From assembly GCA_017617715.1 (NCBI GenBank), contig JAFZVQ010000067.1, forward strand, positions 55,964-119,963: 64,000 nt of DNA. The letters are read 5' to 3'. Shown piece by piece: positions 33,451 through 41,388 of this stretch. This DNA comes from Bacteroidales bacterium. Its GTDB lineage: Bacteria; Bacteroidota; Bacteroidia; Bacteroidales; UBA932. Position numbers and translations under genes: made by a program. Within the stretch, counting starts at the first letter, position 1. Each line of letters opens with the position of its first letter. The notes beneath the pieces are model-generated. The model was given only the letters and a program-made list of their open reading frames with translations. It was not told where the DNA came from and did not search any database.

Positions 33451-34853
33451 TGATCAAGACAGGACTCGAACTCAAGCAGCAGCAGAAGCTTTCCCCTCTC
33501 CAGATCCAGACCATCAAGCTGATCCAGATGCCGATCCAGGAGCTGGAGCAGAAGGTGCGCGAAGAGCTGGAAAGCAATCCCGTGCTTGACGACGAGCCCG
33601 CCCAGGACAGCGAGTCCGAGACCAAGGATGTCTCCATCGACGCCATCAAGGAAGACGGCGACATCCCCGCCTACAAGCTGAAAGTCAACAACTGGGGCAA
33701 GGACCCGCGCCCCGAATACAACACTTTTTCCGTCAAGGAAGGCTTTACGCAGAGCCTCCAGCGCCAGCTCGGCTTCCGGGACCTGACGCCCCACCAGAGG
33801 GAAATCGCTTCGTTCATTATCGGCAGCCTCGACGACGACGGCTACCTGCGCCGCGATCTCGAGACCCTGGTGGACGACCTGGCGTTCCGCGCCAATATAG
33901 AGACCGATACGGCCGAGGTGGAGGAGATGCTGAAGGTGATCCAGGATTTCGAGCCGGTGGGAGTGGGCGCCCGCGACTTGCGCGAATGCCTGCTGCTCCA
34001 GCTGCGTTCGCTAAAGCCGACGCCTGAGGTTCAGACGGCTATCCGTATCGTGGACGAGTGCTTCCAGGATTTTTCCAACAAGCATTTCCAGAAGATCTGC
34101 AGCAAACTCGGCATCACCGAGGAGCAGCTGAAGGCCGCATTCGGCAAGATCGTGAAGCTTAACCCTGCCCCCGGCGGCCAGGTGGACGATTCCTACAACG
34201 ACCAGTCGCAGCAGATAGTTCCCGATTTCATTCTCGACGAGCACGACGGCGTGCTGGATTTCACCATGCCGCGCTTCAATGTGCCGGAGATCCGGGTGAA
34301 CAAGAAATACGCCGACCTTCTGCTGGACGCTAAGGGTTCCACCGAGCAGGCCCAGAAAGAGGCGGCCGCTTTCGTGAAGCAGAAGCTGGATTCGGCAAAG
34401 TGGTTCGTGGAGGCGCTCAAGCAGCGCCAGAACACGCTCTCCAAGACCATGCGCGCCATCCTGGACTACCAGCACGACTATTTCCTGGACGGCGACGAGA
34501 GCAACCTGAGACCTATGGTGCTCAAGGACATAGCTGAAATCACCGGCTTCGACATCTCCACTATCAGCCGCGTGGTCAACAGCAAATTCATCGAGACCCA
34601 TTTCGGAATTTTCCCGCTTAAGTATTTCTTCTCCGAGGGCATGGAGAACAGCGAGGGCGAAGAGGTCTCGACGAGGGAGCTGAAGAAAGTCCTCCAGGAG
34701 TGCATCGACGAAGAGGACAAGAAAAAGCCCCTCACCGACGAGCAGCTGGTCGTCGAAATGAAAAAGCGTGGCTACAACGTGGCCCGCCGCACCATCGCCA
34801 AATACCGCGGCCAGCTTGGCATCCCCCTCGCCCGCTGGCGTAAGGAAATCTAA
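33450..34853 (+). CDS. rpoN: RNA polymerase sigma-54 factor
   Basis: 467 residues. Region I is Gln-rich with a 'LKQQQKLSPLQIQTIKLIQM' start, then an acidic region II (about 50-75), the core-binding domain ('DLTPHQREIASFIIGSLDDDGYL'), a HTH ('LKDIAEITGFDISTISRVVN') and the RpoN box 'ARRTIAKYR' near residues 447-455. It directs transcription that depends on enhancer-binding ATPases. It is the last gene of the LEA-SPOR-rpoN operon and is followed by a foldback repeat and a terminator. Confidence 0.95.
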   Translation: MIKTGLELKQQQKLSPLQIQTIKLIQMPIQELEQKVREELESNPVLDDEPAQDSESETKDVSIDAIKEDGDIPAYKLKVNNWGKDPRPEYNTFSVKEGFTQSLQRQLGFRDLTPHQREIASFIIGSLDDDGYLRRDLETLVDDLAFRANIETDTAEVEEMLKVIQDFEPVGVGARDLRECLLLQLRSLKPTPEVQTAIRIVDECFQDFSNKHFQKICSKLGITEEQLKAAFGKIVKLNPAPGGQVDDSYNDQSQQIVPDFILDEHDGVLDFTMPRFNVPEIRVNKKYADLLLDAKGSTEQAQKEAAAFVKQKLDSAKWFVEALKQRQNTLSKTMRAILDYQHDYFLDGDESNLRPMVLKDIAEITGFDISTISRVVNSKFIETHFGIFPLKYFFSEGMENSEGEEVSTRELKKVLQECIDEEDKKKPLTDEQLVVEMKKRGYNVARRTIAKYRGQLGIPLARWRKEI

Positions 34854-34863
34854 AATCATTCCG

Positions 34864-34988
34864 CCGGAGGAGAGGTTGCTCCGCAAATCCTTCGCTTCGC
34901 TCGTCCCTCCCACGCTTGACAGCGCGGGCCCCTCCCATTCATGTGGCCATGGGCGGCCACAGATTTGCGGTAGCAACCTCTCCTCCGG
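34864..34988. repeat. 125-bp foldback (inverted-repeat) element between rpoN and mraZ
   Basis: The arms 34864-34889 and 34962-34988 are complementary over 26 bases apart from one unpaired base (CCGGAGGAGAGGTTGCT...). The interior contains a REP-like stretch (CTTCGCTTCGCTC at 34890-34902) and a small hairpin GTGGCC/GGCCAC (34943-34960). It has no credible ORF and looks like a mobile or REP/MITE-like repeat, or a large transcript hairpin. Confidence 0.7.
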
Positions 34989-34996
34989 GTACCGAG

Positions 34997-35022
34997 ACCG
35001 TCCGTAACAGGGCGGTTTTTTT
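34997..35022 (+). terminator. rpoN: Rho-independent terminator after rpoN
   Basis: ACCGTCC-GTAACA-GGGCGGT with all seven stem pairs formed (one G-U), followed by seven T. It ends the rpoN transcript ahead of the mraZ promoter region. Confidence 0.85.
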
Positions 35023-35032
35023 GTGGGCAGAG

Positions 35033-35096
35033 GTGAAAAAAGTGGAAATTTTCACTTTTTGTGGAAAATTTTGTAAACAGGTGGAACAAAGTGGAA
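35033..35096 (+). promoter_or_regulatory. mraZ: Putative MraZ operator: phased GTGGAA direct repeats
   Basis: GTGGAA occurs at 35042, 35061, 35081 and 35091, with GTGAAA at 35033. The spacings 9, 19, 20 and 10 place all copies on roughly the same face of the helix. MraZ of other bacteria binds direct repeats with a 10-bp period before its own gene; here the array runs into the -33 region of the mraZ promoter. Confidence 0.65.
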
Positions 35097-35105
35097 AATT
35101 TTTAC

Positions 35106-35113
35106 TATATTTG
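35106..35113 (+). promoter_or_regulatory. mraZ: -7 element of the dcw operon (mraZ)
   Basis: TATATTTG, exact consensus, 21 nt before the mraZ ATG. No TTG lies at the usual -33 distance; GTGGAA repeats occupy that place. Confidence 0.65.
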
Positions 35114-35134
35114 CACCTGCGTATAAGAATTACT

Positions 35135-35584
35135 ATGGTCACATTTATCGGCACATACACCGCCAAGGTGGACGACAAGGGCAGGCTGGTCCTTCCTGCA
35201 GGCGTCCGGCGTGTCATGCCGATAGGTGGAGATATGAGGTTTGTAATCAAAAAGGGAATCTTCGACAGGTATCTGGAGATGTCCACCTACGATGCGTGGA
35301 CTGCCGAGGCCGAAGACACCCGTTCCAAACTCGATTTCTTCAACGACGAGCATGTCCAGTTCTGGAGGGAATACATGCGCGGCATCGAAGTGGTCGAGCC
35401 CGATGCCAAGCTTGGCCGTATTTCCATTCCCCGTGATCTTCTTAACGCAATCGGTGTAACCAAGGAAGTGGTATTCCTGGGCATTGGAAGCAAACTGGAA
35501 GTCTGGGCGAAGGAGTCTTACGAAACGTCCCGCATCACCAACGAAAAATTTGTTTCAATTGCCCGAAGCCTCTCCACGAAATAG
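35135..35584 (+). CDS. mraZ: Transcriptional regulator MraZ
   Basis: 149 residues from the ATG at 35135; the longer frame runs back through the promoter. It has two SpoVT/AbrB-type halves: 'GTYTAKVDDKGRLVLPAGVR' and 'EPDAKLGRISIPRDLLNAIG', with the conserved D-x-K-G-R and D-x-x-x-G-R loops. MraZ autoregulates the dcw operon by binding repeated sites upstream, consistent with the array at 35033-35096. rsmH starts 11 nt downstream. Confidence 0.93.
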   Translation: MVTFIGTYTAKVDDKGRLVLPAGVRRVMPIGGDMRFVIKKGIFDRYLEMSTYDAWTAEAEDTRSKLDFFNDEHVQFWREYMRGIEVVEPDAKLGRISIPRDLLNAIGVTKEVVFLGIGSKLEVWAKESYETSRITNEKFVSIARSLSTK

Positions 35585-35595
35585 GCAGGTAGGCA

Positions 35596-36498
35596 ATGAA
35601 CGAATACCACAACCCCGTTTTATATAAGGAAAGTATCGACGCCCTGGTCTTGAACCCGGACGGCGTCTATGCCGATGCCACCTTCGGCGGCGGCGGGCAT
35701 TCCCGCGGCATACTTTCCAGGCTCTCCGGAAAGGGACGCCTGCTCGCCTTCGACCGCGACGCGGACGCTCTGGCCAACGCTCCGGAAGACCCCCGCTTCA
35801 AGCTTATCCACAACAATTTCCGTTTTATACATAACTATGCTCTTATCGAGGCGCCCGACGGACTGGACGGAATTCTCGCAGACCTCGGTGTCAGCTCACA
35901 TCAGTTCGACACCGCAGAGAGAGGATTCTCCTTCCGCTTCGATGCTCCCCTCGATATGCGAATGAATGTGCAGGGCGCTAAGACCGCCTCTGACGTTGTC
36001 AATTCTTATACGCAAGAAGAATTGGAAAGGATCCTCAAAACTTACGGTGAGGTCGACAACGCCCGCAAGGCTGCACAGCTCATTGCAGCTGCCCGCGCCA
36101 AAGCGCCTGTCCGCACCACCGGTGACCTCGGCAATGCCCTGGCGGGAGCCCTGCCTTCTTTCGCGGAGCACAAATATCTTGCGAAAGTCTTTCAAGCCCT
36201 GCGGATTGAAGTTAACGACGAGATGCGTTCCCTGGAGAAATTCCTCCAGGGGGCATCCCGTTCCCTCAGGAAGAGGGGACGCCTCGCCGTGATCACCTAC
36301 CACTCCCTCGAAGACAGGATGGTGAAGAACTTCATCCGCAGCGGCAGGACTGACGGAAATGAGCAGAAAGACATCTACGGCCGCTCCGGTGCGCCCTTGC
36401 GTAGCGTCACCCGGAAGCCCGTGGTGCCCACGGAAACAGAAATAGAAGGAAACACACGCGCGCGCAGCGCAAAGCTCCGCGTCGCCGAAAAGATATGA
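35596..36498 (+). CDS. rsmH: 16S rRNA (cytosine1402-N4)-methyltransferase
   Basis: 300 residues, the family norm. 'YHNPVLYKESIDAL', the SAM-binding 'DATFGGGGHSRGIL', 'DGILADLGVSSHQFD' and 'YHSLEDRMVKNF' are diagnostic. It methylates C1402 in the ribosomal P site. Second gene of the dcw cluster; ftsL begins 1 nt after its stop. Confidence 0.95.
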   Translation: MNEYHNPVLYKESIDALVLNPDGVYADATFGGGGHSRGILSRLSGKGRLLAFDRDADALANAPEDPRFKLIHNNFRFIHNYALIEAPDGLDGILADLGVSSHQFDTAERGFSFRFDAPLDMRMNVQGAKTASDVVNSYTQEELERILKTYGEVDNARKAAQLIAAARAKAPVRTTGDLGNALAGALPSFAEHKYLAKVFQALRIEVNDEMRSLEKFLQGASRSLRKRGRLAVITYHSLEDRMVKNFIRSGRTDGNEQKDIYGRSGAPLRSVTRKPVVPTETEIEGNTRARSAKLRVAEKI

Positions 36499-36499
36499 T

Positions 36500-36847
36500 A
36501 TGGACAAGACCTGGAAAATACAAGATCTGGGACAGGGGCTGAAAAACAGCTTCCACGCCATCTTGAAGGGCGAGTTTCTGCTCCGCCTCAACATAGGGCG
36601 TTACTTTATCCATATCGTATACGCATTCTTCCTCATCGCGATGGTCATATGGATATCGCTGATGATAGAATCCACGATGACGAAGGTGGAGAGGAACAAA
36701 GCCATACTCCACGAGCTCGAAATCGTACACACCCAGAAGACTTTCGACGTGGTCAAGCTGACCCGCAGGTCTTCCGTGAATGAGATGCTACAACAGATGG
36801 GGTCCAAGGTCACCGAACCTGAAAACCCCGCCACAAAGCTTAAGTAG
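36500..36847 (+). CDS. ftsL: FtsL-like cell-division protein
   Basis: 115 residues with a single membrane helix (about 40-60, 'FIHIVYAFFLIAMVIWISLM') and a short extracytoplasmic coiled-coil stretch ending 'NEMLQQMGSKVTEPENPATK'. Small size, bitopic topology and position between rsmH and ftsI identify it as FtsL, which links FtsQ-type and FtsW/FtsI proteins in the divisome. Sequence conservation of FtsL is low, so the call rests mainly on context. Confidence 0.82.
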   Translation: MDKTWKIQDLGQGLKNSFHAILKGEFLLRLNIGRYFIHIVYAFFLIAMVIWISLMIESTMTKVERNKAILHELEIVHTQKTFDVVKLTRRSSVNEMLQQMGSKVTEPENPATKLK

Positions 36848-36848
36848 A

Positions 36849-38732
36849 ATGGAAGCGAACACCGGTAATGTCAAGAAAAACCGCGACCGCATAGGAGTCA
36901 TACTCTATGTGGTGTACGTGTTCTTGCTTATAGCTTCCGTGGTGCTGTTCGGCAAGATAGTAGGCATTCAGCTGTTCTTCAAGCCGGATCCCAAGATAGA
37001 GAAGGCACTGAGGCCTGAGAGCCGTTCACGCGCCATTGAGCCCGTGCGCGGTAATATAATAGACTGTAACGGACGCCTCCTCGCAATGTCCTGCCCGACC
37101 TACCAGATCGCCATGGACTGCACCGTGATGAGGGAGGAGTTCGCAAAAGACAGCATATCCGGCCCTGTCCGCGAGCAGCAGTGGCTGGCCAAGGCAAAGG
37201 AGCTCAGCGTGGAGCTCGCCAAGGTGTTCCCGGACAAGAGCGCCGACCAATATTGGCAGTTGATTTCCAAAGGCCGCAAGAGCGGGAAAAAGTACCTCCG
37301 CCTCGGCAAACCGGTGGATCGCAATCTATACAACCGTATCGTCCAATTCCCTCTGTTCCGTGAAGGACGGTACCGCGGTGGCTTCATTGCCGAACAACAA
37401 AACATTCGCATCTATCCCTATGGCAAGCTGGCCCGCCGCACCATCGGTTTTGTCCGTAACAACCGTTCCGACGTGGGCAACACCCACGTCGGACTGGAGG
37501 GAAAATTCGACTACATTCTCCACGGGCACGAGGGCAAGGAATGGCTCAAAGTGACCGACTACGGCCGCGTGCTCGACAACGACAGCACCAAGACCCGCCC
37601 CGAGGACGGCAAAGACATCCGCACCACCCTCAACATTGACTACCAGGACATTGCCTGGCGTTCGCTTTATAACGAAATCAAGGACGAGGACGCCCTGGAA
37701 GGCGCCTGCCTCGTGCTGATGGAGACTTCCACCGGCGCAATCAGGGCCATGGTCAACCTCTACCGCGACGGCGACTCCCCCGACTTCGAGGAGGTCAGCA
37801 ACCTTGCGATAGGCCGCTCGATTGAGCCCGGCTCCGTGTTCAAGACCGTCACGCTGATGCAGGTGCTCTCCGACGGCCACATCAAGAGCCTCGAGCAGAC
37901 CATCCCCACCAACCACGGCAACATCAAGGGAGTCAAGGGAGTGCCCCAGGACGTCCATATCGCCGACCACGAGCGCGACCACCACATCAACTCGATATCC
38001 GTCCTCGACGGGTTCAAGATTTCTTCCAACTACGTGTTCGGCACCCTTGCCGTGTCCAACTACAGCAAGAAGCCGATGCGTTTCATCGAGAACATCCACA
38101 GCTACAAGCTCAGCGAGGCCTTCGACTTCGACCTCGCCGGCCTGGCTGCCCCCACCATACCTTCGCCCAAAGACAAGAACCGCTACTGGAGCCTGAGCGA
38201 CCTTGCCGTAATGGGATACGGCTACGGTGTACGCGAAACGCCTCTCCACATACTCACGTTCTACAACGCCATAGCCAACAAGGGCAAGATGATGAAGCCC
38301 TACCTGGTGGAAGACATAGAGCTCAACGGAGTGGTCAAGGAGCGCCGCGGTCCCGCCCTGATGTCCACCATCTGCAGCCGGGCCGTTGCCGACACCATCA
38401 CACGCGCCCTCAAGGCCGTGACCGAAGAAGGCACGGCGAGGCGCCTGAAGGACGCCCGCTGCGCAGTGGCAGGCAAGACCGGTACCTCCTTCGGCACCTA
38501 CGCCGACGGAAAGTACAAAGACGATCTGGGCAGGCGCAAATACCAGGGCACCTTCGTGGGCTTCTTCCCCGCCGAAGACCCGAAGTACAGCGTGATCTGC
38601 ACTGTGTTCAGCAAGCCCACGTCCAGGTCGTTCCAGGGCGGCGGCATACCCGCCAAAGCCATCAAGAACCTCGTGGGAGGCATATACAGCATAGACCCTT
38701 GTTTCCAACCGACATTGACAGCAGCTAAATGA
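36849..38732 (+). CDS. ftsI: Septal peptidoglycan transpeptidase (class B PBP)
   Basis: 627 residues from the ATG at 36849; an upstream in-frame start lies inside ftsL and is less likely. It has one N-terminal membrane helix (about 18-40), a PBP dimer region ('RGNIIDCNGRLLAMSCPTYQ') and the transpeptidase domain: SxxK at Ser329-Lys332, 'SSNYVFG' (SxN) and 'AGKTGTSFG' (KTG). No PASTA domain is visible. It cross-links septal peptidoglycan with FtsW. The stop overlaps murE (ATGA). Confidence 0.93.
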   Translation: MEANTGNVKKNRDRIGVILYVVYVFLLIASVVLFGKIVGIQLFFKPDPKIEKALRPESRSRAIEPVRGNIIDCNGRLLAMSCPTYQIAMDCTVMREEFAKDSISGPVREQQWLAKAKELSVELAKVFPDKSADQYWQLISKGRKSGKKYLRLGKPVDRNLYNRIVQFPLFREGRYRGGFIAEQQNIRIYPYGKLARRTIGFVRNNRSDVGNTHVGLEGKFDYILHGHEGKEWLKVTDYGRVLDNDSTKTRPEDGKDIRTTLNIDYQDIAWRSLYNEIKDEDALEGACLVLMETSTGAIRAMVNLYRDGDSPDFEEVSNLAIGRSIEPGSVFKTVTLMQVLSDGHIKSLEQTIPTNHGNIKGVKGVPQDVHIADHERDHHINSISVLDGFKISSNYVFGTLAVSNYSKKPMRFIENIHSYKLSEAFDFDLAGLAAPTIPSPKDKNRYWSLSDLAVMGYGYGVRETPLHILTFYNAIANKGKMMKPYLVEDIELNGVVKERRGPALMSTICSRAVADTITRALKAVTEEGTARRLKDARCAVAGKTGTSFGTYADGKYKDDLGRRKYQGTFVGFFPAEDPKYSVICTVFSKPTSRSFQGGGIPAKAIKNLVGGIYSIDPCFQPTLTAAK

Positions 38733-40246
38733 AACTGAGTGAAATCATAAAGGATTGCGGCGTCAGGACCATCCTGGGCAGCGCGGACATCGAGATCGGA
38801 GCCGTCGAGAGCGACTCCCGCAAAGTCGTGCCCGGCAGCCTGTTCATCGCCGTGAACGGTTGCGGCAACGACGGGCGCGCCTACATCGACGCGGCCATCG
38901 CCAAGGGCGCCGTGGCTGTGATGTACGAGGAGATCCTTCGCTCCGCTCAGGATGACACCAAAGGGCAGGATGAGCATTCTGTCATTCTGAGCGAAAGCGA
39001 AGAATCTCCCGTGACAAGGGTAATCGTGGAGAGCAGCCGCAGGGCGGTTGCGATGGCGGCGGACAGCTTCTACGGCCATCCGAGCCGCAAGCTGAAGCTG
39101 GTGGGCATCACCGGCACCAACGGCAAGACCACCACCGTGACGCTGCTTTACCGCCTGTTCCGCAGCCTCGGCTACGAATGCGGCCTGCTGTCGACCATAG
39201 CAAACTACGTGGGCTCCGAGCGCCTGGAGGCCGCCAACACCACCTCCGATCCCCTGACCATCAACTCCCTGCTCGCCAGGATGGTGGACGAAGGATGCGA
39301 CTACTGCTTCATGGAGGTGAGCTCCATAGGCGTGGAGCAGGAGCGCGTGACCGGCCTGGACTTCAAGGTGGGCATATTCTCCAACCTCACCCACGACCAC
39401 CTCGACTACCACGGCACCTTCGCCGAATACCTGCGCTGCAAGAAGCTCTTCTTCGACCGCCTGGGCCCGGATGCCGTGGCAATCACCAACATAGACGACA
39501 AGCACGGCGACGTGATGCTCCAGAACACAGCCGCCGCAAAGGTCACCTACTCCTGCCGCGGAATCGCCGACCACTGCTGCCGCATACTCGAACAGAGCTT
39601 CGAGGGCATGCTGCTCCGCATCGACGGCTCCGAAGTGTGGACCCGCCTCATCGGCGTCCACAACGCCTACAACCTGCTGGCAATCTACTGCGCGGCCATA
39701 GCCCTCGGCGCCGACAAGGACGAGGTGCTCGTGGCACTCAGCACACTGGAGTCCGCTCCCGGCAGGCTCGAGACCATCGCCGGCCCGAGGGGCATCTGCG
39801 CCGTCATAGACTACGCCCACACCCCTGACGCCATGGAGAACGTGCTCAAGACCCTGCGCGACGTAGCCCCCGAAAAGACCCTCGTGTGCCTCTTCGGCTG
39901 CGGCGGCGACCGCGACCGCACCAAGCGCCCCGAAATGGCTGCCGTGGCCGAGAAATGGGCCGACCGCATATTCGTGACCTCCGACAATTCCCGCACCGAG
40001 AAGACCGCCGACATCCTCGACGACATACGCAAGGGCTTCTCCCCCGCCGGACTTGCCAAGGCCGTGTTCATCGAAGACCGCAAGGAAGCCATACGCGCCG
40101 CCCTTATGCTTTCCCCCGACGGCAGCACCGTGCTGCTGGCAGGCAAGGGCCATGAGACCTACCAGATCATAGGCACCGAAAAAAGACATTTCGACGAAAA
40201 AGAAATAGTAAAGGAGATTTTTGATCAATGCTGTACCACCTTATAG
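38729..40246 (+). CDS. murE: UDP-MurNAc-tripeptide synthetase (mDAP-adding) with a repeat-encoded insertion
   Basis: 505 residues with all three Mur-ligase domains: 'ESDSRKVVPGSLFIAV' (uridine domain), 'GTNGKTTTVTLLYRLF' (ATP), 'NLTHDHLDYHGTF' and 'DYAHTPDAMENVL'. The 'TSDNSRTEKT' segment keeps the Arg seen in meso-diaminopimelate-adding enzymes. Residues about 69-93 (ILRSAQDD...SEESP) are encoded by a 75-bp REP-like palindrome, exactly 25 codons, sitting in a loop of the N-terminal domain; the frame is intact. The gene overlaps mraY by 19 nt. Confidence 0.93.
   Translation: MKLSEIIKDCGVRTILGSADIEIGAVESDSRKVVPGSLFIAVNGCGNDGRAYIDAAIAKGAVAVMYEEILRSAQDDTKGQDEHSVILSESEESPVTRVIVESSRRAVAMAADSFYGHPSRKLKLVGITGTNGKTTTVTLLYRLFRSLGYECGLLSTIANYVGSERLEAANTTSDPLTINSLLARMVDEGCDYCFMEVSSIGVEQERVTGLDFKVGIFSNLTHDHLDYHGTFAEYLRCKKLFFDRLGPDAVAITNIDDKHGDVMLQNTAAAKVTYSCRGIADHCCRILEQSFEGMLLRIDGSEVWTRLIGVHNAYNLLAIYCAAIALGADKDEVLVALSTLESAPGRLETIAGPRGICAVIDYAHTPDAMENVLKTLRDVAPEKTLVCLFGCGGDRDRTKRPEMAAVAEKWADRIFVTSDNSRTEKTADILDDIRKGFSPAGLAKAVFIEDRKEAIRAALMLSPDGSTVLLAGKGHETYQIIGTEKRHFDEKEIVKEIFDQCCTTL
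38932..39006. repeat. REP-like palindrome inserted in frame in murE
   Basis: The arms 38932-38956 and 38981-39006 are imperfect inverted repeats related to GATTCTTCGCTTCGCTCAGAATGAC, separated by 24 nt. The unit is 75 bp, so it keeps the murE reading frame. A single arm of the same repeat occurs at 3606-3630. Confidence 0.8.
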
Positions 40247-41385
40247 AATGGCTTAAGAGCCTCGGAGTCACATTCCCCGGCATGGGATTGATGCATTACC
40301 TGTCGTTCAGGGCAATGCTTGCCGTCGTGATAAGCATGCTGATAGCTTTCCTGGCGGGCGGGCGCATCATCCGCTGGCTGCGCAAGCACCAGATCGGCGA
40401 GGACATCCGCGACCTCGGGCTTGAAGGGCAGATGCAGAAGAAGGGCACCCCCACCATGGGCGGCCTGATAATCATCGTGTCGCTCCTCGGCTCCGTGCTG
40501 CTCGTCTGCAGGCTGGACAGCATCTACACCATACTGCTCGTGATCACCACCGTCTGGTGCGGCGGGATCGGCTTCCTGGACGACTACATCAAGGTGTTCA
40601 AGCACAAGAAGGAAGGCCTGAGCGAAAAGGGCAAGCTCGTGCTGCAGTTCGGACTGGGCCTCGTGGTGGCGCTTACCGTGTGCATCAGCCCCGACATCCC
40701 CACCGACCGCCTCATCACCACCATACCTTTCGTGAAGGCGCATGAGTTCGACTATTCCTGGCTCTCCCCCTTCCGCGGGCAGCTCGGCGTCTATTGCTCA
40801 TGGGGCATCTACATGCTGATGATAATACTCGTCACGCTCGCCTGCTCCAACGGCACCAACCTCACCGACGGCATGGACGGCCTCGCCAGCGGCACCTCCG
40901 CGATAGTGGGCGTGACCATAGGCGTGATGGCATGGCTGAGCGGCGACGTGATCGACGCAAGGTACCTCAACATCATGTACATACCCGGCTCCGGCGAAGT
41001 GGCCATATTCATGGCGGCATTCGTGGGAGCGCTGATAGGCTTCCTCTGGTACAACACCTACCCCGCCCAGGTGTTCATGGGCGATTCGGGGAGCCTCACC
41101 ATAGGCGGCATCATAGGAGTGAGCGCGGTGCTCATCCGCAAGGAGCTCATTCTCCCGCTCCTCTGCGGCATCTTCCTGATGGAAAGCCTGTCCGTGATTA
41201 TACAGCGTACGCACTTCAAGCGCACCAGGATTAAATACGGAGAGGGCCGCAGGGTGTTCCTGATGGCGCCCCTCCACCACCATTACCAGAAAAAAGGCAT
41301 CCCGGAGCCACGCATCGTGACGCGCTTCTGGATCATAGGAATAATACTGGCCGTGTCCACACTGGCCGTACTGAAGATAAGATAA
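40228..41385 (+). CDS. mraY: Phospho-MurNAc-pentapeptide translocase
   Basis: 385 residues with about ten membrane helices. Motifs: 'KKGTPTMGGLIII', 'FLDDYIKVFKHKKEGLSEKG', 'NGTNLTDGMDGLASGTS', 'FMGDSGSL' and 'PLHHHYQKKG'. It transfers phospho-MurNAc-pentapeptide to undecaprenyl phosphate to form lipid I. Its start lies 19 nt inside murE. Confidence 0.95.
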   Translation: MLYHLIEWLKSLGVTFPGMGLMHYLSFRAMLAVVISMLIAFLAGGRIIRWLRKHQIGEDIRDLGLEGQMQKKGTPTMGGLIIIVSLLGSVLLVCRLDSIYTILLVITTVWCGGIGFLDDYIKVFKHKKEGLSEKGKLVLQFGLGLVVALTVCISPDIPTDRLITTIPFVKAHEFDYSWLSPFRGQLGVYCSWGIYMLMIILVTLACSNGTNLTDGMDGLASGTSAIVGVTIGVMAWLSGDVIDARYLNIMYIPGSGEVAIFMAAFVGALIGFLWYNTYPAQVFMGDSGSLTIGGIIGVSAVLIRKELILPLLCGIFLMESLSVIIQRTHFKRTRIKYGEGRRVFLMAPLHHHYQKKGIPEPRIVTRFWIIGIILAVSTLAVLKIR

Positions 41386-41388
41386 GAG

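Noticed and set aside
38729-40246. murE as a pseudogene because of the repeat insertion
   Set aside because: The 75-bp insertion preserves the frame and all ligase motifs follow intact.
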